The translations under genes were made by a program, and so were the position numbers. The notes under the pieces were generated by a model. It was not told where the DNA came from. It did not search any database and worked only from the letters and a program-made list of their open reading frames with translations. This document shows, piece after piece, positions 32,276 through 43,290 of a DNA stretch of 64,000 bases. Position 1 is the stretch's first letter. Each line of letters starts with the position of its first letter. Source of the DNA: Stenocarpella maydis (lineage: Eukaryota; Ascomycota; Sordariomycetes; Diaporthales; Diaporthaceae); assembly GCA_002270565.1 (NCBI GenBank), contig NQMI01000016.1, positions 248,001 through 312,000 of the forward strand, written 5' to 3'.

Positions 32276-35200
32276 TTATGCCTGGACGTCCATCCAGTCC
32301 ACCGCACCCCAGCTCCCACCCAGGTCGAACATGGTCTGCCAGAAGGTCTCGTCGAGCTCACCGGGCATCGCGAGCTGGCTTGGTATCTCGTAGTCCACAT
32401 CCATCGCCTGACCTCCACCACCACCACCTCCACCTCCTCCTCCTCCTCCTCCTGCTGCTGCTGCTGCTGCTGCCCCTCCTCCACCCTGCGCCGGGGCACT
32501 GCCGGTGCTGCCGCCTGCCTCCGCGGCCCCTGCACCGCCACCGCCACCCCTGTCACCACCGGCCGCGTCCCTGGCCGCGTCGCCCATGGCTCCGGGGGGG
32601 TATGGCCCAGAATACCCCTCCCGCCGCGTGCGGCCCACGTACCAGCTCCGGATCCACCTCACCCTGTCCCTGACGAGGCCCAGCACGCTCCTCTCGGCGT
32701 CCACGTAGCGGCCGCGCCTCCCCACCCCCGTGGCGAGGCGGTCGGCGTCGTCGAAGAAGCCGGCCAGGCGCGCGCACACGGCTTCGAAGTCGAAGTGCTC
32801 GCGCGCCAGGGAGACGACCCAGTCCGGGTCGCGCGGGTTGTTGGGCGACGAGGCCTCGTCGCCGAGGAAGAGCAGCCGGCTGGCCGTCACCATGACGAAG
32901 GACATGTGCGCGCTGTGGAAGGGCATGCACACCAGGTTCTGCGGGGGGATCGCCATGTAGGACGAGAAGAAGTCGCCCGCCGAGCTGAGGCACGCCCACA
33001 GCGCCGAGGTGCGCGCGTTCGGGTCGCCCGGCTCGAACCCCCCCGTGGCTGACGTGGACCGGATGTATATGGCGGGCTCGTAGAGGCGGCATACCGTGCC
33101 GTGGTAGTGTGTCCACAGGAGTGCTGGTGGGCCCCCGTTAGCAAGGGATCCGCGTATAAGAGGGGGGACATTATTGGGCCAGACAAGGAAGGGGGGGGGG
33201 TCTGCGCCGGGCGACAGCGTACAGTTGCACTCAACCTCGGGCGGTTGCTTTCGGACAAGGGCGTCTAATTCCCTCCGGATGGCCGTGATGGCCATATGCA
33301 TCGGCGCATAGTTGACCCTCCGCGACGCGTCACCGTCGCCGTGAGGAACCACATCAGCAGCGCGCCCAAGCAGCTGCTGGATCCTGACTAGTGCGACCAA
33401 GAACCTGTCTGAGTCATACTCCCCAGCCTGCTCGACCTCCTCGCAGCACTTGACCAGGTACGGGGTGTAGGTCATTGCGTTGTGCCGCCTGAAGAGCCCC
33501 GAGAGTCTGCGCAGAATTCTTTCAGCCTCACCGCCGCCCCGTATCAGGGTAAAATTTGTGATTCCTTACAGTGATGTGACGTAGAAGGTGCCGAGGGCTG
33601 CTCTCATACCATCCAGGCTATGTTCTTTGTTCCAATACCCCTTGACGGCCCTCGGTGACACGGCATCTCTCAGCATGAGGGAGGAGGGCTTGTTGACATC
33701 GAGGGGCCACCTGCTGAGGCCCAGGTCGATGACGAGTGCGACGGCCAGCTGGACAAAGTTGGTCGCCTGTGAGTCGATGAAGAAGTGGAAGTCGCCCCTA
33801 AAAGCACGGTCAGCCTCGCCGCGGCCTCGAGTAGGATAGCCGCACAACATTGCTCTCTTACCATGCCATGTGGACCAACAATGCCTGCAGTATCTCCAGC
33901 CGCCGCTCGTTATTGACTACGACGTGCTCAGCAATGTACCGCCGAAACCATTCTTTGAAGTCAGATTGGGTATTTGGGGCCTGTGGCGCAGCCACCGACA
34001 CGATGGTGCGGAAAAGGAACGGCGTCTTCTCGTACAGGTCGTAGGCGGTGGCCATAACAGGAATAGTAACAAAGGGAAAGTAGGGCGCATATAGGGACCT
34101 GTATATATTCAAGGCGCGGTCTGCCTCGTAGAATGTCATCCGGAGACCAGGTATGATCTCGATGGGCTCGTTGCAGGATGGCGAGGGTCTGTTCTGCGCC
34201 CTAAAACCCGGCCCGGCCGCCTCAGGAGGGACCTTTGGGCTGCTGGGGCTTGTGTCGTGCCCCGTTGCAATGGATGTAGGCTGGGACGCGCTAAAGGGTG
34301 GTGGAGGACGGGCATTGTATTGGTGGCTGTGTGCTGACGGAGGTGATGAGGCCGACTCTGGGAGGTCTGGCCTGTTGCTGGGGGTCACGCCGCTTCCGGA
34401 TTCCACGTTTGGGTTGAGGAGCTGCTGGATGCTATTTCTGCCGGGCTCGTGGCTGGGGACGAGGGCACTTGCACTGCTTGGTGGTGTCTGGCCGTTGGAA
34501 CTGGGACTGTTCTGCTGGATCTGCTGACTGGCGTTCAGGAGGGACATGATGCCATCGATCTTCTCCTCAAGCTGCCCAACACGACTGCATGAGGAGCTCC
34601 TGGTCAGCGCGTGTACCTCCGCCAAGTGCCTAAATGTTTAATCAAGCCTGTGCCCTCTGCCGTCCGAGCCATGAGCTGAACTCAAGTGCTCGGCACGGCA
34701 GTGAGGAGACACGATGCCGGACGGACGAGATACAAGAAAGATAACGTACGTCGAAGGGCCGCGCCTCCTTCGCGGGTTGATTTCTGGAAGAGTACATGGC
34801 GCCTTGATCTTGGAACACCTGTGGCAACAATGTCAGTGGGCGGGGTTCAATGATAGATGCCTCCTGCAGGTGCAGCCACGCCAGCACTCCAGTCGATGAA
34901 TGCAATGTGCCTGGGCTGAGGCAGGACGCGGAACCACGACGCGGGAGGTCGCCGTGAGATGGACCAACCCCCGGGCGACGAGCTCCTCTGACAGCCAGGG
35001 GTAGAGACGGCCGGGTTGAGACAAGACTTCCGGGGAATTCGACCCCGGAGTGGCGCGCACCGGGGCCCGGATCATCAAGGCAGAGCAACTCAGGTGACCA
35101 AGATGCAAGCCGGGGTGGGCAGCGCCGGCAGTCATGGCCAACGCGCACGCCATATCCAGAGCAAGGTATTGTGACCAGGCCTGGCGCAGCTCTGGGTGGA

Positions 35201-35463
35201 CCACCTGGGAACCCAGATCTCAGGTAACCCCAGGGCTGGATAGATCTGGATCGGGGGGGGNNNNNNNNNNNNNGCGCGCGGAAGGGCGGGACCGGGGGGC
35301 AAAGAACATCAACTCACCGCTGGCAGGGCGTGGCACCGGGCTCAGACGGCCAGACGCATCGCATCTTTGAGCGGGCGCAAGACTGGCACGCCCGTGGCCG
35401 GTATTTCTGGACCTCGGGCGTCGCGCGAGAAAGGTCGCCCGAGGCCGGGGTGGAGTCTGGCAT
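32276..35463 (-). CDS. Zn2Cys6 fungal transcription factor
   Basis: Six exons: 35463-35318, 34818-34750, 34584-33862, 33797-33570, 33506-33223 and 33123-32276, giving 765 residues. Cys26, 29, 36, 47, 50 and 57 form the binuclear zinc cluster (CX2CX6CX10CX2CX6C), split by intron 1 between Arg49 and Cys50. A basic linker (PRRRRGPS) leads to TRVGQLEEKIDGIMSLL, the dimerising coiled coil; the acceptor at 34585 was preferred over one near 34629 because it gives this consensus. The fungal-specific middle homology region follows (PGLRMTFYEADRALNIYR through LVIDLGLSRWP, YTPYLVKCCEE). Near the C-terminus comes a run of seven Ala and about fourteen Gly, then an acidic/aromatic end that could activate transcription. 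Intron 1 is about 499 bp including 13 unknown bases. It binds CGG-type half sites in the nucleus; target genes unknown. Confidence 0.87.
32397..32475. repeat. Trinucleotide tract encoding poly-Gly/poly-Ala
   Basis: Plus-strand runs of (CCA/CCT)n followed by (GCTGCT)n encode, on the minus strand, a poly-Ala and then poly-Gly tract near the end of the zinc-cluster protein. Length variation is likely. Confidence 0.85.
35261..35273. other. 13-base N gap next to a G8 run
   Basis: Unknown bases follow tcgggggggg and precede gcgcgcgg, within intron 1 of the transcription factor. Its placement after a G homopolymer suggests a sequencing stop rather than a scaffold join of meaningful size. Confidence 0.9.
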
Positions 35464-35872
35464 GGTGACGGTGTCGCGGGTGTCCGGGGGACTAAAAGAC
35501 AACAAGTATATAACGCGCGGGTGCTGCTCGTGCTCGGATTCGGACCCGGGCTCTCGGACGGAGCCGCTGCTCAGGCTGGAGAGCTACTTCGTATACTCCC
35601 TTTATTTATGAGGTCGTCGTGATGTGGGCGTTGGGCAATGGACATCGGGACCGCCGCAGCCGTTTGCGTGCCTGGATGGCCCTGTGGCGCTTACTCCGGA
35701 CTGCGTCTAACAACGCAGCGTGGCCTAGTCCGTTCTGGGGGTGGGGGTGGGGGGTGAACCACAAGGTCATAAGGCTTAGGCCCAGGCAAGTTCTGTCAAA
35801 CGTCGGACGTCAGACGTAGAGCCAGCGGCATGTCATCAGGCGGACGAGGGGGCTGCCGGACATGATGTGACT

Positions 35873-35907
35873 GGCGAGGCGAGGCGAGGCGAGGCGAGGC
35901 GAGGCGA
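35873..35907. repeat. GGCGA minisatellite, 7 copies
   Basis: Seven perfect copies of the pentamer GGCGA in non-coding DNA. Confidence 0.95.
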
Positions 35908-35997
35908 CTTCAGGACGGCGCTGAGCTGCGGGATATGCAAGTGGGAGTCGGGCACTTGGGAGGGAAAAAACAAGCCCAGCCAGGGCCAAGCATCAGT

Positions 35998-36024
<27 letters not shown>
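35998..36024. repeat. AGC trinucleotide run, 9 copies
   Basis: Nine perfect AGC units, about 90 bp beyond the GGCGA minisatellite. Confidence 0.95.
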
Positions 36025-36028
<4 letters not shown>

Positions 36029-36949
36029 ACAGAGGGAGAAAAGAGGGCGACACGAAGACGAACCAGGCAAGGAACCAACCAAGAACCAGACCACCAACCA
36101 AGCCTGCCACTGCCGGGGATTTCTGGTCCGGCCCGGTCGGGCTCCTGGACCAACCTCGTGGGGCGAGAGCCCTGCAGCTTGACTCTCTGGGCCGCTAATT
36201 GGCTCCCAAGGCTTCAGTTCGGGGGGGCTGTCTTCGGCTCGGGTTCTATATGGATATCCGACCCCGAGCCCCATCGAGACATGATTCTTGCTCGGCTAAT
36301 GGACCCGACGACACTTCGACATGCACTACCGACAGACGCTCTATTGCCCCACCGCTGCTGCATGATTGGTCTTGCTGCACGTCACACAAACTGCTGCATG
36401 CAAATGCAACGGGCGGTCCGGCCTCCGCGTCTAGACCAGAGTAGTGTACGTATGGAGTATCTACTCGCTCTCGACCATGACAATCCAGATGTCGCAATAT
36501 CCCCCCAGCACTCGATTTGATCCATCTATGGAGTCCATGTCCTCACCACATGGAGAGCCAACATGAGCAGCCAGCACTAGCAGGTTGATAATCATGACAG
36601 TCGCCTAGCTGACGGACTCCATGCCTGGCATTGAAGCGAATCAAGCAGGATTTAAAGTCCCTGCGCGGAGCTGCTACCTCACAGGTGTTGAAGTAGGGAA
36701 ATCCAATTATGCCTAAGGTCGCGACGACGACCAGTCTTTACGAAAACTCAACCTACAAACACAGCCCCTACCTAGGTAGTCGACGACGGAGTCACCCATG
36801 GTTAATTACTTCATGACCGAGTGACTCCCAAAGATGCCCAGGTGGCCGGCCTCGATGTGCTGCAGCCCGGCTTCCGTGTGCCATGTGAAATGTTGCATCA
36901 AAACATCGCAGCTGCCACCAATCCCGTGCTCAGCCACAGGGCCTGGCGG

Positions 36950-39900
36950 CTAGGCCTGGGTATCACAAAGGCCGCGGGGGCCTCTGTATCGCTTAACGAG
37001 GGGGCCGCGGCGGCTTGGCGAGGCTCTATGAGCCGAGGCCATGGGCCTCAGAGCTTTTACCATGGCTCTCATCTCGGTTCTGGCATCATCACCTCCGGGA
37101 GGGGAGGTGCCAGTAACCCCAGGAGCTCCAGCCTTTACCCGGCTGCGGATTTGGACCAGCTCGGCCGCCTGCTTGAAGGGGCTACTTCCGGCGCTGGTGA
37201 GCTGCAGCGGGTCCACGTCATCCCGGGCACAGAGGGCCTCGATGCTTGACCGCAGAAACCCGTGGAATTGACCACCGTCACGATACTCGGCGCCAAAGGA
37301 GCCTCCATACTCCGCTCTGACGGCTTCCAGCGCGTGCCACAGGGGTGTCTTCCCTTCCTTGTCAGGAATATCCGGAAGGATATCAGCCCTGTGCAGAGTC
37401 CCCTGCACCGCCTCCTGGGCTTCCCGGTGGTACTGCAGAGAGTCTTCCATGCTCAAGACCTACATGGTAATCAGCAAGGCGGCTTCGTCTCTCAATGCAC
37501 AGCACTGAGTCTCGATGCACTCACTCTTCGTTTTACTCCGCTGTGCGGATACCGCAACCTGTAGTAGCACATGTGCTTAGAATCCCGCGGGGACAAAAAA
37601 AAGTGTGCCAGAGGGACCAGCCCCTCAGCGTCGGCTGCATTTAGCCACCCGGGGCTGGATGGATGCTGCAGCAACAGCTGGACTGCCAGTGGGGAGCCCC
37701 CCCTGATGGCCAGGTGCAGTGGAGTTGAGCCATGTTCGTCAGTCCAGTCCACGAGGGTGTTTGGATCCCTCAGCAAGTCGGCATATGGACTCCCCTCCCA
37801 CACGTTACCATTAGCCACGGCATAAGCAAGTGGCGGCCATCCCTTTTTATCAACCGCGAGCGGGTCCTGCCCGTATTCTCCGATGAGCGTAGAGGCCGCC
37901 CCGCCGTCCGAGAACTGCCCCAGGTTCGCCGCTACGTGTGATAGTGCGGTGCGACCCTCCCCATCCCGTTGGAAGGGATCCACCGTCCATGTCTCCAGGA
38001 GGGACATAAGCGTCTCGTGATGCCGCCAAGCTCTTGATGCCTGCATAAGCGTCGTCATCCCACTGGCGCCAGTCGTGTGCAGCTGTGCCCTCAGCTCACT
38101 GCAGCACTCCAGGAAGAGCTCGAGGCAGCCAGGCTTGGGCAGTGAGCACAGCACATCCACAAACCTATGTCCACCCCGTCTGAACAGGTCTTCGGAGAGC
38201 TGATGATAGAGGGCCGAGAGTTCCCGCAGGTCAACGCTGTCGGAAAGTGCCTTGAATAACAACCAACACGTCCTGTACAGACTGTCGCACGTGGTCGAAA
38301 TTCCCAGCTGCTGGTCGCTTTTCAACCGGCTCAGTGGTAGGGTGGTGTGTTCGGCCGTCAGCATTACCAGAGACAGGAGCGGGCAGTTCCCCTTTTCGTC
38401 CCGGCGGAAGGCGAGCCGCAGATCAAACCCGGGGAACATGAGCAGCGAGTGGAATTGTCTTTCGTGGTCCAGCCGCCCAATCCATAAGGCTGCTGTCAGA
38501 GCAGAGTGCCGAGCACTAGACAGAGAGTTGACGACAGTAGTGTTTTCTTGCCTTCCAAGTGCCTTGAGTACGATATCAATGGACCTCGGGCTGCCTTTGA
38601 CAAAGGCTGCCATCAAGATTGTTCCACCTCTGCTGTCTATGTCGCACACTGCCGCAGGGCATAATTGTAACAACGCCCGGAGCAGTTCATCGGAACAGGA
38701 TGCGAGCGCCAGATGTAGCGTGTTGACTCCGAAACGGAATTCGGCCTCCCCACTGATTGCCCCGCAAAAGACGGCGCTGTTGGTCCTGTCAAGCAGTTTG
38801 GTTGAAAGCCTTCCGAAAACGCCAGCGTAGAAAGGCACAGCGGTCCTAGGCTTTCTCCAGGGGATTGGAGTCCAGTTAAAGGCATCAAGATCCTCGAAGT
38901 CGGCACGAGACGCCTCTTCAGAGGCAATGTCCGGGTTCGCCAGGGCCATCTCCCGGGTGCAGAGATATATGATCCTGTCAAGACAGCTGTAGCCTGTGCT
39001 GTCCGCCGCAAACAGGCCTCCGGGGTTGCGACCCAGGAACAGCTTGCACAAGAGGTTGAATGCCGTCTCGTGGTCTCCGAGCAATGCCTCTGCAGCAGCC
39101 AGCGGGTCCAGCCGTCCCGCGCCTCGGGCCCAGAGCTCTTCAATCAGGTCATCTGCGCCCAGCCTTGCTGCCAGCGCCAGGACTGTCCTGCCATTTTTGT
39201 CTCCCAGGTTCATATCAACAGCCTTGTTTGCTAGGATGAGGCTGATGGCCTCGCGGTTGAGCAGGAGAACCGCGAAGTGAAGAATTGTGTACCCGTTGAA
39301 GCCAGGGGCGGGAGAATTGATATCGATGAAGGGAAGCAGAGCACGGAACACTGCCATGTGGCCCTTGTGCAGTGCACAAAGTATAGCACTCATGCAGCTT
39401 GATTTCCAAGCGGCAGCGGGTGCTTCGTTGTGATGCTTCTGCATCCACTCGAGAAGCATGCTGACGCACGTCTCGTGTCCGCTGAATGATGCCGCCGCCA
39501 ACGCCGTCACGGCGACTCGGCCATCACACCTTTCCCCTGGCACTTTTCGGCCGGCCGCTGTCATTCCTTGCGGTCTCGGTGGAGCGTTTCGGAGGTGAGG
39601 TCCGAGTCTCCATTTCTTGCCGGCCCAGGAGGCTTCAAAGACGAGTCTGCCATTGTAATTTGTCAACTACCGTCGTGTTGACTACGGGAAAGGCGGTTCT
39701 TTGTTGACTTACCGTGGTTGATAATCAAGGAATAGCTTGGCGTCCATGCCCTCTTGACCTAGTAGCCACCGAAGCGTGTCGCTGTGTCCATTCAGGGCTG
39801 CCATGCCCAGAGCAGTAAAGCCAGCAGGCCTTCGACCCGCGACTGATGCTCCATGCTGCAGGAGGGTCTCCGCAATAGAAATACTACCAGCACCGGCGGC

Positions 39901-42484
39901 AGCTACCACGGCCCCACTGATGATTCTCGTGTCCGAAGTCTTTGCGTCGCACAAGCCTTCAGCGCACTCGCCGTGCCCGGGAGGGGATCTACAGCCAGGA
40001 TAGATATCTTGGCTGCTACCATGGACCGAGCACCAGTCATAGCCACAACCATCGTAAACGCCGGTGGAAGGAATCATGCGCGCGAACGGTTTGAGGTAGG
40101 AGTCAAGGTCGTTAGCCAGAAGTATCTCGACAATGTTCATCCTGTCGTTTTGGCAAGCCCACATGAGCAAGTTTTCTCGCGTGCCTTCTAGTTCAAGCGC
40201 AAGCTGCCGGAGTCCAAACTGATGGCTGGCCTGTCTCAGGGCAAGCGGAAATGACGCCTGCCGTACGATCTGAACCTCCATGTCTTGTCCCATCGCGGCA
40301 TCTGACACTTCATGGTCGCTCTTGGAGAGATGATACCCCCAATGATTTCGCACGTAGCTCAGGAAGTGGAATCCATGTTTCGTGTCGGACTTGTCGTAAG
40401 CTTCTTTGTATATCCGGCAGATCGCCGCCATGCTCTCCTCTGCGTGCGGAAACCACCCGGACTGGGGGGAAGAAAGGTAGTCCCGGATGGACTTGTGTGC
40501 GACCTGGACGATCCTGTCTCCCGCCGGTCTCTCAAGTCCTTCTACGGTCGTGCAGGACGGATCCTCCGCCCCTGAATGAAGAACAGGCCGTGTTTGAGCT
40601 TCAACGATGACCAGTCCCGCGCAGGAAGACAATGTATAATCAATCAGTGGGACGTTCTCCTCATCGAACCCGTCCTCGAAGTCATCCAAATCAACGGCCA
40701 AGGCATGGCAAAGCTCGTCTACTGTCAGCGGGCGGCGAGCCGTGGTCAAAATCATCAACGTGTTCAGGGCCGTACTGGCCGTCTCCTCTGGCTGACTGCT
40801 GACACGCTGCATGGCAGTTTCCAAGGCTTCCCTGGTCGAATCCGGCCCCGAGAAGAGGTTTTGGAGGGCTTTGCGCAGAGCCTTGGGGGACCGTTTGGTT
40901 TTCAAGGAGCGAATATGGAGATCGGCGAGGAGGAACCTGCTCCTAGTCAGCTCGTCGATGGCACAAGGACCCAAAATCCGACCACCAGCTTGGCTCACAT
41001 TTCTCCTGCGGCCTGCACCACGGATTCTTTTATCTGGTTCTGCAGGCTGGGGTTCGTTGTTACGAAACTCGGCAACGTTGGCATGCGAGTCGAGATATAC
41101 TGCTCGATATCTTCGCCGGTGGCTTTAATTCTCAACCGGGGAGTGCCACGGAACAAGTCGCCAATTTGTGTAATATCGCGGGAGGTCACGAGCATGTTCA
41201 AACCGGTGCACCTCTGAAGCTCGAAAAGCCTGGGCATGAGAACCTCTCTGCAGGCATGGTCAAGCTCGTCCAAGGCGTCAATGACCACGAAGTTTCTTGC
41301 CCTCGGCCGCATTGAGGCCTTGAGGATATCAAAGACTTCATCCAGTGTGATTTCTGATTTCGAGCGCCTCGCAAACTCATATGCCTGGCGCAGCGTGTCC
41401 GGCCAGGCCCGGGGCTGCTCCAGGATCATCCGAAGCAGGTTTCGGGCCAGGTACAGGTGCTCTCTCTCGTCGGATCGCTGATAGTCGCAGAATGCAAATG
41501 CGATGCCGACCACGGCAGAAGGGAACAGCGTGTACAGCCTCTCAATAACCACTGCATCATTATCGGTCAGCTATCTCCTGGCCCAAGGCGAGCAAAGGGG
41601 AGAGCGTGGTCCAAGGAGAAAGTCTGCGTTAGCCCCAACAACAATCAGCCACACGAGGTGCTCGATGTCCTGGGACCAATGCGAGTAATAATGAGAGAAT
41701 CAGGGTCAGACCGAAAGGGGTTTGAGGCTACGAGCCTTGGGAGCTGCTTACTGGCTGATGTGTGTGTTTTCCCAGCACCCGGTATACCCGGACAGAAAAG
41801 TGTGGTTCCTCTTCCTTGGTCGCTTGTCCAAGCCCGCCACTCGGACGACTCAAAGAGCCATTTTCTGGTCCCGCGCTCCAGGCAATGGACGAGCCCGTTC
41901 AGCCGGTCAATATGCCTCTGGCAGTCCGTGCTCACCCAGTTCAGTATCCGCTGCTGTTCCTGCCCATCGACATGTTTCTCGAGCTTCTCAAGGCTCGCCT
42001 GTGTCTTCCTCTGGGTGATATTTACCACAAAGGCTTCCAATACCGTAATATTGGACGTGAGCCTCGCTCTGAGATCAGAAATATCACCTGGTTCAAACAT
42101 AAGACGCTCCCATACCCATTTTATGCGGTGGCCTTTCTTGGCAGGGGGGGTCGGGCTCACATCCTCATATTCTAGTAAATCTATTAGCATTTCAGTCGAT
42201 TCTAGATAACCAGAGGTTCAAATACTGCTAAGAAGGTCGTCTATATCTTGAAGCACGTGTCTGGAGTTGTTCACAATCGTCTCCAGTTCCTTGGCCTTCC
42301 CAGGGCCCAACCTCTCCACCACTGTATCGGCATAGACTTCGACATCGGATAGCAATATCGAGACGCATTTTACTTCGTTTGAGATACCCTGAAGCTTGGT
42401 GGGGGCATCTGAGAATCGTTTGCGTATCTTGTTCGCAAGCTGGATGACAGCGAGGAAGTCGCCGACGCCGAAGCCGAAGCTCAT
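36950..42484 (-). CDS. STAND protein: fungal N-terminal domain, NACHT, ankyrin repeats
   Basis: Six exons: 42484-42226, 42180-41752, 41551-40999, 40942-39713, 39646-37525 and 37459-36950, giving 1700 residues. MSFGFGVGDFLAVIQLANKI with QGISNEVKCVSILLSDVEV is the helical N-terminal domain of many fungal STAND proteins. The NACHT domain has Walker A GIPGAGKT (218-225) and Walker B NFVVIDALDELD in exon 3, then a sensor-like LVTSRD and a winged-helix-like part with RRPLTVDELCHALAV and VQVAHKSIRDYL. Ankyrin repeats fill exons 4-6, for example FTALGMAALNGHSDTLRWLL, STPLHLAIRGGSPLAVQLLL and EGKTPLWHALE. Several are irregular. The acceptor at 39647 is the least certain junction; an alternative near 39535 would remove a Lys/Arg/Pro-rich insert. 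Fungal NLR-like proteins act in non-self recognition or incompatibility, with the N-terminal part as signalling or death domain (family knowledge). An alternative start at 42601 adds 39 residues. Confidence 0.85.
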
Positions 42485-43290
42485 CCTCAGAGCCGGTGAC
42501 AAACCGTTGGCGCCAAGCTGACCCAAATATATCAAACGGCTAAAACGGCATCTGACTTCAGCTAACTCGAGAATAAAGCGCAAGGTCGAGCGATCCACCA
42601 TCTACGGAGTTTCAGGGAAGATTTCAACCTCATCTAAAATGAGAAGCTGCAGGATGCATCAGGATCTGGCGACAGGTTCAGCTCGCATCCCAGCTGAAAC
42701 ATTGAATTGCCCTTTGATGTTAAGATCTGACACTCTCACCCATTCCTTCAAGCCCCTTGCTACCTAACTAGCCGTATCTCACATGCAGGTGATGACGTTG
42801 GCCAGTCACCACTTCTTTACTTTGCTCGCATACCCAATTCTGAACAAAACTGAACAGACTCTGAGGAAAATCCCGTCTGAGTTATCTGGGATATTGAATT
42901 CCCTTCGGGTCATGTCGAGGTCCAGAGGTTATAAATTTGTTTTCATTGCACGTGGAGACAAGTATAACAGTAACTAACCTGGGCTGGACTCGTCACACTC
43001 AACTCGAACAGCCCCACGATCCTAATCGGCCACGGTACTGGCCTTGTCTGGGTTCCGTTTCGAGGCCAGCTTGGACACGGTGAGTCATCCTAAAGCCCGG
43101 CAGAAAGGAAACAAAGGATAAGACTAATGGCATTATAAATATATTTAATAATAAGCAGGTGATTACGTGCAATACTTTTAGATAAGTAGGAAACTAAATG
43201 TTTAAGACCGTTATATTATTTATAAATACTGCGCTAGAATCTAAGCGTCATTAATGAGTATTCGTCCTCCCATCAACATCCAGTGTCGCT
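42485..43290. other. Spacer upstream of the NACHT gene
   Basis: Contains the NACHT gene promoter on the left and an AT-rich segment (43130-43250) likely to be the 3' region of the next gene. No gene seen. Confidence 0.55.

Larger units (their letters stand above)
35464..36949. other. Spacer with minisatellites
   Basis: Holds the promoter of the zinc-cluster gene, a GGCGA minisatellite and an AGC trinucleotide run (separate entries). No supported gene. Confidence 0.55.
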
